Assembly: GCF_042453785.1 (NCBI RefSeq)
Contig: NC_091676.1
Span: forward strand, 1,247,501 to 1,311,500
Source of the DNA: Malus domestica
Lineage: Eukaryota > Streptophyta > Magnoliopsida > Rosales > Rosaceae
Reading direction: 5' to 3'
DNA: 64,000 bases
Position numbers and translations under genes: made by a program. The notes beneath the pieces are model-generated. The model searched no databases and was not told the origin of the DNA. It worked only from the letters and a program-made list of their open reading frames with translations. Numbering within the stretch: position 1 is the stretch's first letter; every line of letters starts with the position of its first letter. Shown piece by piece: positions 46,609 through 56,072 of this stretch.

Positions 46609-48424
46609 AGCTTTTGCTAGTCCTCGAGCAAAACAAAGAAACAAAACATAAGAACAAAACAAAACCTAAACCTTCCAATATTTACCTTAGGGATTTTCAA
46701 TGCAACATGACATGCAAAAGATCATCATAACCACATATTTTGGCCTTCCCTACCCTTGAGCACATACTTAATCATAGTCACCACATACTAGTTCATATAT
46801 AACCAATTAAAACTATGTTTTGAATGTAGTAACATGCCTTAGAGAATCTGCTCAATTCCTTACAAGATACACTCTTATTTTCACTCCGATTTTCTGACTA
46901 CACACCCTACACTAGGTGTATGTGAGAAGATTGATGTAAACATGAAAACGAACACTCACATATGTTTATAGCAAAGAAAGCAATTTCTGGAGTTATTAAG
47001 CATGTATAGATATGATCTCATGACTGGAATGCTACTACTTAGATACGAGAACCAGGGACACCATATGCTCGTACCAATCCCAAACTCCACATATTGAAAC
47101 GCATAACACTCAAGATTGAAGTTAAGGGTTGTAACGGGGTTAGGGGTGATTGGCTAACAATGAAAGGTAAGGAAACAAACGTTTTTAAAGCATAATAAGC
47201 AAAGTAATGAAATTGATGCTTGGAATTCCCTTTGAATGCAGCAACTAACTTTAAACACAATGGGGTTATTCATTCAACTTTTTAGGGCCGATTTCAACTA
47301 TAAACAACACTTGTGAGTCTTTCCTCACTTATTTCAAACTCTTTTTCTTTTTTTTTCTTTTTCTTTTCTAACCCGTGCCTTATTACTTTCTTTTGGCACA
47401 CAAAACACAAAAATCTCATTCCCCCATACTTGTTTTATTAATAAAAACAATCAAAAGGAATTCATTTTTAAGTCATGCTTCATTATGCTTTAAAAACAAG
47501 GGTATGGATAGTCCTAATTTAGGCTAGGTAAGGGAAATGTGGTTTAACAAAGAAAACATGCTAAACAAGGCTCAACGGGGTTAAACTTAAACAAATATGC
47601 ACGGGATAAGCTTTTTGGCTCTAGTTCACTACACAACTTCATCTTGAATATGTGTTATGCAAATCAATGTCATGCTTTGAATGGAACGGGCATAAGTTCT
47701 AGTATTTGGAACTAAATGATGAAACGCCTTCTAAGTAGCAACCAAGCAAAGAATGATGAGATCATGCAACGACTTTAGAAAACAAAAATGCACAGATTAA
47801 TAACTTTCCAAAGAACGTATTAGGCTCAAGTCTCTCAAGGTTGTAGTGTTAGTTTGAGTTCCTTCCTTCAAGCATGTTACAAAAACTGATTTTTTTTCTT
47901 TGTGATTACATGTGAATTCGTAAACTATAACTATAACCAAGCATAAATCAAGAGCATATCAAACTTCCATCCATGTTTATAACTTTCTTTAACAGTCATG
48001 CAATTAACAAACCAAATCCTCATTATTGTGTTGGAAGGTACCCTAAGACACAAACAAACACACAAAAACAACTCTTTTTGGCTTTTTCAAAACAATTTTT
48101 TTTCAAACTTTTGTCAAATTTTCGGATTTTTATGTCAAAACATACTAACATGCTTAAAAACACACTAAAAACACTTAAAACAGCAAGAAACAACATTGTA
48201 AGTGATAGGTACCAAATCCCACGAAAATCATGCAACAGCAACTTGTTTACCCCCCCACACTTAAATCTAACATTGTCCTCAATGTTTCAAACATAAACTC
48301 ACACAAAAGCAAACAAACAAACAACGAGGAAACATGATAAACATGGCAAAGTAAAAGCAACAGAGAGGAGGGTTAAAGAACGCAAACACCTGGTTTTGGA
48401 GTCGGAAATTCCTAGGTCTTCTTT
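46609..48424 (-). other. Non-coding spacer of the LTR element
   Basis: About 1.8 kb between the integrase remnant and the polypurine tract, without a convincing ORF on either strand. A purine-tract-like motif (cccccccacactta on the plus strand) lies at 48249-48262. Long 3' spacers are common in Tat and Athila-type elements. Confidence 0.6.
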
Positions 48425-48640
48425 ATTTCCATGGGTTGCCTCCATCACTAATGAGAACTCTAGGCATGCCAAACCTAGCAAAGATATTAGTTTTCACAAA
48501 ATCTGCAACAACCTTTGAATCGTTAGTCCGGGTGGCTTTGGCTTCCACCCATTTGGAAACATAATCAACAGCTAGCAAGATATAAGTGAAACCAAAAGAT
48601 GGAGGGAAATGACCCATGAAATCTATACCCCAATGTCAGA
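48425..48640 (-). pseudogene. Integrase core remnant (Ty3/gypsy)
   Basis: A short frame (minus) reads [33 protein letters not shown] and [15 protein letters not shown]. This is the part of a gypsy integrase core around its first two catalytic aspartates. It breaks off at both ends (GGNPWK then stop on one side, WGIDF at the other), so it is a remnant left by deletion of pol. It fixes the class of the element and confirms the minus orientation. Confidence 0.82.
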
Positions 48641-50065
48641 AAACACTATAATAAAAATAAAATAAATAAATAATAAGAAACAAAATAAAGCAATTGGACT
48701 GAAAACTTCCCTAGTTGCAGTAAAACCAAGCGATGACCCCCCAAGCTAAAATTCTGTAATCAACTTCAAGGGTGGAAATAACCAAAAGTTCCTGCAAAGA
48801 AAAGAAATAATTCAGTTAAGTAACGCAAGAATTGCAAACGAAAAATTGAAAATCACGATAAAAGACAATGAATAGAACTAATAAGTGATCATTGGTCGTG
48901 CTTGTTGACTTTCCACAGCTTTCCTCTTGAACTGGGTGACACTTAGCTTTTTACTTGCAAGTGATGATTTGATGATATTGTACGGCGAAGCTTTGCTCTT
49001 TGGGAATGTTGCAGTTCCCTATTTGTTCTCCAAGCAGATGTGGCAGCTTCTCTAGTTCCTCAGCTCGGACTCCTTCCGTTGGGATGATTGTGCAAGCTGC
49101 ATTCTTCTCTGCTTGTTTCTTCTGTACGTTGTCTCCACATGCTGTTGGTATCATTTTCGCTCGCCTTATCTGTTCTTCAGGTAGATGTGGCAGCTTCTTT
49201 GGAAGTACATCAGCAGTGGAAGACGAGTACTCGAGAGCAATTTCTCCATGTCCTGCAGGTTAGAACAAAGACAAGGAAAAGGACATGGAGAATGCATGAT
49301 ATGAGATACTCTTGCTTTCAACCTTTATGATATGAAATACTTTTGCTCTGGATGGGTTGTTTGCAGGGGTATCCCAGGGAATGAGGAATACAGTGTGACT
49401 CGAGAGGGTTCTTTGGGAATGCATTCTCGGAGATGAAGAAGTGCTGAGAGGGTGTGCCTTTGCTGTGGAAGGCGAAGGTAAATACTTATAGGACTTTTCT
49501 TCACAACCGGAACTATTCTCTCACTCATTGTCGGCAGCCGGTGGATGGATGAATAGTACAAATTACGCGCTTTCTGACAAAGCTGCCCGTAATTTCCGCA
49601 AAGCTAATTCCTCATTGATATCTGGAATCGGCGCTTCGAGCTCTGAGCATCGTCGATTGTAGAGGTAGCATGTGACACGTGCGGATAAATCTGGAAAAGA
49701 AGATTTGCCCGTGGGTTGAAGCCCAGCTTTTGAGAAAGCTAGCGTGTCTTTGACTGTTGAATTTCCCTCTTCGATTTCTGAATTGGTGCTTCGACAAACT
49801 GCCCGAGATTTTCGCAAAGCAATTTGCGTGTGACGAGTGACGACACGTCTGGACAAATTGATCTTTTGAAATCCGGGGTTCGGCTCGTGGTTTCTGAGCA
49901 AGCCCAACTTTTTTGAGAAATGAAACGCCTATTTTGAGAAAAGAATCCGGCTTTTGAGAAAGGAAACTCCTCTTTTGAGAAAAGAATCAGGCGTTTGAGA
50001 AATGAGCCCCGACTCTTCGATTTGCGAGAGGACGCTTCTCTGAGGAGCGCCTCTTTGATTTCTTC

Positions 50066-50074
50066 TTTTTATAG
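50066..50074 (+). promoter_or_regulatory. TATA box of the X ORF, copy C
   Basis: tttttatag about 119 bp upstream of the ATG at 50189, the same place as in copies A and B. The leader between them is alignable (cttcttgcacttc, aatctt, accacctttgaaaa). Confidence 0.5.
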
Positions 50075-50188
50075 AGGCGTTAATTTTGTTCCACAACACA
50101 CTTGAGCTCCCTCCTGTAAACACTCCCTTCTTGCACTTCCAAAATCTTAATCAGTCAGACTCTCTTCTTTCTTTACCACCTTTGAAAA

Positions 50189-50815
50189 ATGTCTGGCCCT
50201 TCCGATCGTCGTTTTGACTTGAACATTGGTGAAGAGGCAGCTCCGCCTTCACCAGACAACATATGGCGCCCATCCTTCATATCCCCAACCGGTCCCCTCA
50301 CCGTTGGGGATTCGGTGATGAAAAATGACATGACCGCTGCGGTGGTGGCCCGGAACCTTGTCACCCCCAGAGATAACAGACTGCTCGCTAGGCGGTCTGA
50401 TGAATTGGCGGTTAAGGAGTCTCTGGCTCTTAGCGTGCAGTGTGCGGGTTCTGTGTCTAACATGGCCCAACGCCTATTTGCTCGAACCCGTCACGTTGAA
50501 TCGTTGGTGGCTGAAATACAGAGTCTCAAAGAGGAGATTAGAGGACTCAAGCATGAAAATAAACAATTGCACAAGCTTGCACACAATTATGCCACAAACA
50601 TGAAGAGGAAAATTGACCAGCTGCAAGACACTGATGGTCAAATTTTACTTGATCATCGGAGGTTTGTGGGTTTGTTCCAACCGCATCTTCCTTCGTCTTC
50701 TGGGGCGGCACCGCGTAGTGAAGCTCCAACTGATCAACCTCCGATACCTCCTCCTTCCGTGGCCCTGCCGACTGCTGAAGCTCCGCCGACTACTGAAGCA
50801 CCACCTGACCAATGA
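50189..50815 (+). CDS. X-element coiled-coil protein, copy C, 208 aa
   Basis: Diverged homologue of the 224-aa proteins at 13944 and 25738, and shorter in the Pro-rich tail. The N-terminal half is strongly conserved (SGPSDRRFDLN, EEAAPPSPDNIWRPSF, GPLTVGDSVMKNDMTAAVVA, CAGSVSNMAQRLFARTR), as is the coiled coil (EIRGLKHENKQLHKLA). The tail is a looser PPP/EAP repeat. Against copy A most differences are silent third-base changes. The frame is intact despite the degenerate host element. Function unknown. Confidence 0.7.
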   Translation: MSGPSDRRFDLNIGEEAAPPSPDNIWRPSFISPTGPLTVGDSVMKNDMTAAVVARNLVTPRDNRLLARRSDELAVKESLALSVQCAGSVSNMAQRLFARTRHVESLVAEIQSLKEEIRGLKHENKQLHKLAHNYATNMKRKIDQLQDTDGQILLDHRRFVGLFQPHLPSSSGAAPRSEAPTDQPPIPPPSVALPTAEAPPTTEAPPDQ

Positions 50816-50877
50816 ATGTTTATTAGTTAACACATCATTGTAAAATATTTTTACTTTTATGTTTTTTTTATTTTTAT

Positions 50878-50909
<32 letters not shown>

Positions 50910-51161
50910 TTTAAATATGTAAATTAATGTAAAAAGACTTTGTTTAACCTTCCCCCACACTTAAACTAAATAACACAAACTCACAGAAATCAACCAAATA
51001 ACACAACTAACTGAACAAAACAAAATGAAAGCAGTAAAGATAAGGATGTAAAAATGCAAATCTGATTTGGTTAGCGATTCCAAAGTCTCCCTTCGTTGAA
51101 TGCTTGGGTTGCCTCCCAAGAAGCGCTTGATTTAACGTCTTTAGCCGGACGAATCTTTCCT
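50816..51161. other. Spacer with (ATT)n microsatellite
   Basis: AT-rich, with about ten ATT units (50880-50909) and a third purine-tract-like motif (ttcccccacactta on the plus strand, 50949-50962). The minus-strand continuation of the Gag-like frame region begins at the right end. Confidence 0.6.
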
Positions 51162-52634
51162 TTAAACTCCCCTCAGCTCCAAAGCATGGAATTTATCTTT
51201 TAATGGGAGGTGATACTTGAAATGATTCGGCAATTGTTTAAATTCAAGAGTGGGTGCCTGAATCATCAAAATCAGAAACATGTTAGTATAAATTAAAATT
51301 AAAATTGGAGAAGATGGCTTACTTTCTTTTTCCGACACAAACTCAATGACAAACACCACATCTTTGAACATTTCCGGGACTTTGAACTTGGCCAGGTTTA
51401 CTATGATGGTTGTGGCTTGTCCCGGGTCATCAAACTCAACTGCTTTGGGCTTGATTGTCTCATGCACAGCCCCTTGGATGAATTCTTGATCTGCTTCAAC
51501 CACTTCATTCTCTTGAATCGTTCTTCTTGGGAAACAAAGGCCTTTGAAATATTCAACACGATCTAGAACTTGCTTTGTTGCACCAAGAATTGGAATATCC
51601 TTTTGTACCTTTGGAAGAGCTTCCACAATGTCTTTTTCACTCTCTTCTTGCTTGGGAATAAAAAACCTGCTAGGAAAAAAGACATTGGGAGGAATATCAT
51701 TAGAATGAAGTGAATTTAGAACTCCCTCACCTGAGTTGGATGACATAGGGATTTGAGGAGCTTGCAGCAAGAATTCTTCTAAACTGCCCAAGTCGTCCTC
51801 CTCCTCTTCTGCTTGCAGCAGCAATTCATCCATGTTCGGGCTGTGTTTGGATGGTTCTGGGACAGCTTCATCCTTCATGTCACCTTCCAAGGTGATGGCT
51901 TCATCGAGTTCACTTTCTGCTTTTGAATTTGCAATGTTTGAGTTGGAAAGTTCACTTTGATCTCGAATCTGTGCCATGAATTCCACAATCTGCCCAACTT
52001 GCATCTCCAATTCGTCCACTCTTTTGACTCGATCTTGCATCTCCTGGTTTTGATTTTCTACTCCCTGATTCAAAGAGGTGAGTAACTTATTAAGTGTATC
52101 ATTATCCAAGGATGTACCTGAATTGAATTGGGTTGATTGTTGTGGTGGCTGTGACGGTTCATATGGCCACTGATAGAACTCTTCTGATGGCGGCAATTGT
52201 TCTTCTTTTCGTAAACCCTGCGCCACAGAAATTAGTCCTTCAAGAATTTCATTATAATTCATGGGCATACTTTGATTTGATTGGAATTGTTGTGGGGAAT
52301 GCTGTGGTGGCTGCATAGGTCTTGAATAGAACTCGTCTTGCTGCCAATATCCACCTTGTTGAAATTGTTGAGGTTCATCCCACATATAATCTGAATTACC
52401 TCTCCAATCTGAATTGTAAGCGTTGGAAAATATGTTGCCCCTTGATTGGTTATGGCCTTGATATCCCCAAACATCTTCATTTGCATAAAATTGAGGACTT
52501 TGATAACCTTGCCCATAGGGCACATCAAATGTAGGGACACTTGGCATTGTGGTCCGTTCGGCATTATGAGTCAATTGAGCAGTGAGCTGTGCCAATTGAG
52601 CTTGAATGGTCGCAAGTGCCATGTCTCGCTCCAT
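51162..52634 (-). CDS. Gag-like ORF of the LTR element, 490 aa
   Basis: First ORF after the primer site of the LTR element, about 140 bp downstream of it, as expected for Gag. It begins MERDMALATIQAQLAQLTAQ; a Gln/Tyr/Pro-rich region (about 45-185) is followed by a short coiled coil (about 195-235), acidic stretches (AEEEEDDLGSLEEFLL) and a C-terminal region with LEFKQLPNHFKYHLPL, which resembles the link before RT in gypsy polyproteins. No CCHC knuckle and no clear capsid fold is visible, so it may be a Gag remnant fused to other sequence. Intact frame. Confidence 0.6.
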   Translation of the reverse strand: MERDMALATIQAQLAQLTAQLTHNAERTTMPSVPTFDVPYGQGYQSPQFYANEDVWGYQGHNQSRGNIFSNAYNSDWRGNSDYMWDEPQQFQQGGYWQQDEFYSRPMQPPQHSPQQFQSNQSMPMNYNEILEGLISVAQGLRKEEQLPPSEEFYQWPYEPSQPPQQSTQFNSGTSLDNDTLNKLLTSLNQGVENQNQEMQDRVKRVDELEMQVGQIVEFMAQIRDQSELSNSNIANSKAESELDEAITLEGDMKDEAVPEPSKHSPNMDELLLQAEEEEDDLGSLEEFLLQAPQIPMSSNSGEGVLNSLHSNDIPPNVFFPSRFFIPKQEESEKDIVEALPKVQKDIPILGATKQVLDRVEYFKGLCFPRRTIQENEVVEADQEFIQGAVHETIKPKAVEFDDPGQATTIIVNLAKFKVPEMFKDVVFVIEFVSEKESKPSSPILILIYTNMFLILMIQAPTLEFKQLPNHFKYHLPLKDKFHALELRGV

Positions 52635-52774
52635 TTGTACCTAAAATCAAAGGAAGAAAAATAAATCAAATATCAAAAGTAACACAAAACAAGGAAAACA
52701 AAACTAAGTCAGAAATTAAAACAAAAACAAACTAAACAAAAAGAAAAGAACCAAGGGATTAGCAAAGTTTGCTA

Positions 52775-52793
52775 ATCCCCGGCAACGGCGCCA
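52775..52793 (-). other. Primer binding site (tRNA-Asp type)
   Basis: The plus strand reads atccccggcaacggcgcca, which equals the 3' end of plant tRNA-Asp(GUC) including CCA. On the element's own (minus) strand it is therefore complementary to that tRNA, 5 bp from the end of the right LTR. It fixes the transcription direction of the element. Confidence 0.85.
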
Positions 52794-52798
52794 AAATT

Positions 52799-55050
52799 TG
52801 ATGTGAGAATTACTTGACACACAAATTAAACCCTATTTGTGACAATTGTAGTAATGATGTAAGTAGGGATCGTTCTAACCGGAGATTAACTAGGGGTGCT
52901 AAACACTTGACTCAAATAAATAAAACTAACTTTTAAAACACTAAGACAAACCAAAAGACTCAAAACAAGTTCAAAAGACTCCAAATACTTAAAAGCATAA
53001 AATAAGATAGATTTGAACGACTAAGACTTTAACAAAATATGGGGAGGGGGAATTGAGTTGTTTTTGACGAGATTAAATTAAATGGACAGATTATAATTAA
53101 GGGCAAAATGTAAATATGAATTCGATGAAAAATATGGATGATGGAATAGCTTAAGGGGTTCTTCTCCACACATGTCACACTTGCAATACAAGATCGATTC
53201 TCAGTTGGTCTTTCGATAAATTATGAAACTCAACACCCTAGGTTAATTAGGTCCGCTTAAATTAACCGTCAAGTTCTCCTTAAGTTAATGAATTGGATGG
53301 GTTTGCGCAACGCAATTCACAACATTCTCCAAAAGTCCTTTACGTGAAAAGCACAATAAAGATACAATCAAAGATCATTAAGCATCATGAAAACTATAAG
53401 TGTTGACGAGGTATTCGTTACTATGAAAAGCATGAAACTAGTGCCAAGAATTCATTTAACGCGATTGTTTATAAGCAACCTCCACTACTTGTGAATATAA
53501 GTTCATAACGATTAGGTGAAACTCACTTATATTCTAGCGTCATATTTATGCATGAAAATTAAGCGTGCACTCTCAATAAACATACATAAATAAGTTATCA
53601 ATCAAACGGTTAAACAAATTGAATCCACAACTTATGAAATTCCAACCAAAGATAATCAATTCATATTGCAAGCATAAACATAGTTTCGAATCACCCCCTA
53701 GCTAAAGGGGGGTTTAGTTCCTCATACTTGCAAAACAAAGATACATAAAATTAGACATTGAAATCAAAGATAGAAAACACCTAGAAACGCTCCAACACTC
53801 CCAAGGCTTGGGCTTAGGCACGGCACAAGATGTTCCTTCTCCTTCCTTACTTGCAAGCTGCGGCACTAGAGGTTTTGGACGGTTTTGGGTGGTTTTTATG
53901 GTGTAGAATGGATGAGGAATGGTATGGAAAGGTTTAGGATTGATGGGTGGTGTGGCTAGGGGTGATTTTTGGCTAAATTTGGAGAGAAAATCTGTTATAT
54001 CTTTGATGAATATGGAAGGTGGTATTTATAGGCTTGAGATAGGACCACTCCATTTCCTTTGCATGTGAGCTTGTGTGGGTGTGTGTTGGCATGTTTCCTC
54101 TTTACATTTACACACACATGCTTCATCATTTCAAGCACCAAACACCCACATTTTCAGCCCATGTTTCTCCTTTCCTTTGCATGTGTTGTGCCTTCTCTTC
54201 TAGCTGTGCATTTCCACTTGCTCCAAAGACAAATGAGTGTAATCATAACTCCATTTGCTGCTGAGTGTTGATGACAAAGCAAAACACAAAACAAGTGCCT
54301 TTTATTAGCCAAATCTGCTTAGCCCGTTTCTAAACCTTTCAGTGTTAAAATGCCCATAACTTCTTCTAGAAAAATGATATTAACAATCTGTAAATTGCTC
54401 CAGAAAATAGACATCCGTAGCTTTCCAAGCATATAAGGCTCATTCTCTCATTCATTTGGAGCTGTTCGTAACATGCTTCCAAAGTCAGCTAATCTGCACA
54501 GGCAGTTTTGACGAATTTGTTGGTTGTCCATGTTTCTCTTTTGCACATGCCTTTCTTGCTGTTTTCTTCTTTGCATGTGTGTGTTGTCATCTTTGTTTCT
54601 CCTTTGCACATGACATGTGCTGTCCATGTTTAGATCCCCTTTGCATTTGCACACACTTGCTTCATCATTTCAACCACAAAACACACCATTTCCTTCCCCT
54701 TTGCCGTGTATGTCCCTTTTACTTTGCATGTGGGCTTCTTTGCATGTGTTTTCTCCCTCTCTTGCCTTGAGTTTGCATGTGGGCTTCTTTGCATGTGTTT
54801 ATCCTTGCAATTACACACACACACTTGCACACACAAAAGCCCAAAACGTCCATCCTCATGTCTCCATGTTTGCACCATCCAATCTTAGCCCAAAAATGCT
54901 CCAAAATGCTCCAAAATGCATCTTCTTGCATCCTTGGCCCATAGAACCTACAAACACACAAAAATGGCTTAAACTACTAACATAACTAAGAACTAAGAAC
55001 ATAAATGCACGAAAACAAACATACTAAGTCGCATAAATATGCTCCTATCA
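52799..55050 (-). repeat. 5' LTR (right copy), 2252 bp
   Basis: Near-identical to 44274-46593 minus the 68-bp duplication. The minus-strand TATA box (cctataaatacc) is at about 54020-54032, so transcription should start near 53995 and run left into the primer site. The high identity of the two LTRs indicates a young insertion. Confidence 0.92.
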
Positions 55051-55055
55051 TCAAT

Positions 55056-56072
55056 CTTGCAGATGATTTACCTACATCTCTTATGGTTGAAAGAGAAAGT
55101 CATGGCTTCCCGGTTGAGGTGGTTTATGAAAATTTACCGCCCAAATGTAGTCACTGTGGTTTGATAGGGCACTTGGCTAATAGTTGCAGACAACTCAAAC
55201 AGATGTCGAGAGGTCGCTCTCGTAGCCGGACGCGAAAGGGTGGTAACATGGGGGACAACAAAACCGGAGATCACTCTCGCAGTCAACTGCACATGGAATA
55301 TCGTCCCAAAATAGATACAACAATACCAGTTAATGTCTTTTGTGGGTCACATGCTTCTGAACCTCTTCAACAGGTTGATCAATTGTTGCCTGCAGGTATT
55401 GAGGCAGTGGATGATGGTAATGATGAGCCCATTCTTCAGTCTCCTCTTGGAATAACGCCAATTGTTTCTGGTAATGTCATACCAAAGACTGACACCGCTG
55501 ATACGCACATAAACAAAGCTCTTGAACTGGTGGTTGATGAGGCCTTAGGGACCATTGCCCAAGCTGTGAATAACTCTGAATTTGAAGAACATGGTATTCA
55601 ATCCCCTGGGATCTCTCATATTAGCAATTATATGACCGGATCGCTGTCTCCAGATGGATCACATCCTCAGAATGGTCTTTCTTATGGTCAGCATTTGGGC
55701 AACACCAATGTCCCAAATATTCTTGGCCCACATGATCTCTGTGACGACTCTAGCACTCCTCATGGCTTTGAACCAGTCGAGACGGTAGCTCAGAATAGTC
55801 AGCACTTGGGCAACACCGATGTCCCAAATAATTTTGGCATGCTGGATCCTCAAGATAACCATAGCATTCCCCCTGGTTTTGAACATGTTGCGACATTAGC
55901 TAAGGATGTCATCGATATTGTCAATCACATAGAAGGCTGTGATATGGATGGTTTTACTCCTGTGTTATCTAACAGTCAAAAGAAAAAACAAAAGCAGCTT
56001 GCCAATCTTAATCAACCCTGTGATAAACCATATCCGAGTAGGGTCCGAGGACTACCAGTTCGTTATAAATGA
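55056..56072 (+). CDS. L1 ORF1 protein, C-terminal part with CCHC zinc knuckle
   Basis: Continues the frame of 43614-44273. A CCHC knuckle (CSHCGLIGHLANSC, C-x2-C-x4-H-x4-C) lies near its start, followed by an Arg/Ser-rich stretch (RGRSRSRTRKGG) and a long acidic, repeat-containing tail (two units of QHLGNTxVPN). Nucleic-acid-binding ORF1 protein of an L1-clade LINE. The stop TGA overlaps the ATG of ORF2 in ATGA (56069-56072). Full length with the left part would be about 558 aa. This part cannot be made from its own promoter while the LTR element is present. Confidence 0.82.
   Translation, partial: LADDLPTSLMVERESHGFPVEVVYENLPPKCSHCGLIGHLANSCRQLKQMSRGRSRSRTRKGGNMGDNKTGDHSRSQLHMEYRPKIDTTIPVNVFCGSHASEPLQQVDQLLPAGIEAVDDGNDEPILQSPLGITPIVSGNVIPKTDTADTHINKALELVVDEALGTIAQAVNNSEFEEHGIQSPGISHISNYMTGSLSPDGSHPQNGLSYGQHLGNTNVPNILGPHDLCDDSSTPHGFEPVETVAQNSQHLGNTDVPNNFGMLDPQDNHSIPPGFEHVATLAKDVIDIVNHIEGCDMDGFTPVLSNSQKKKQKQLANLNQPCDKPYPSRVRGLPVRYK

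Larger units (their letters stand above)
48890..50830 (+). mobile_element. Diverged segment X, copy C, inside the LTR element
   Basis: Shares with copies A and B the stretches around gtagatgtggcagcttctttg (49182), gagtactcgagagcaat (49227), tatgagatactcttgctttc (49300), degenerate cccagcttttgagaaag units (49727-49990), the TATA box and leader, and the ORF. It sits between the Gag-like ORF and the integrase remnant, where pol should be. It is antisense to its host, as in copies A and B. The borders are approximate. Confidence 0.65.
44274..55050 (-). mobile_element. Non-autonomous Ty3/gypsy-type LTR retrotransposon
   Basis: 10.8 kb with LTRs of 2320 bp (44274-46593) and 2252 bp (52799-55050), TGAT...ATCA termini and a 5-bp duplication. 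The primer site (52775-52793) and the purine tract (46594-46608) show that it reads on the minus strand, so the right LTR is the 5' LTR. The interior holds a Gag-like ORF (51162-52634), a diverged X segment in antisense (about 48890-50830) and a small integrase remnant (48425-48640). Protease, RT and RNase H were not found, so it must be mobilised in trans. Primer type and integrase suggest the Athila/Tat group; this is inference. Confidence 0.88.
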
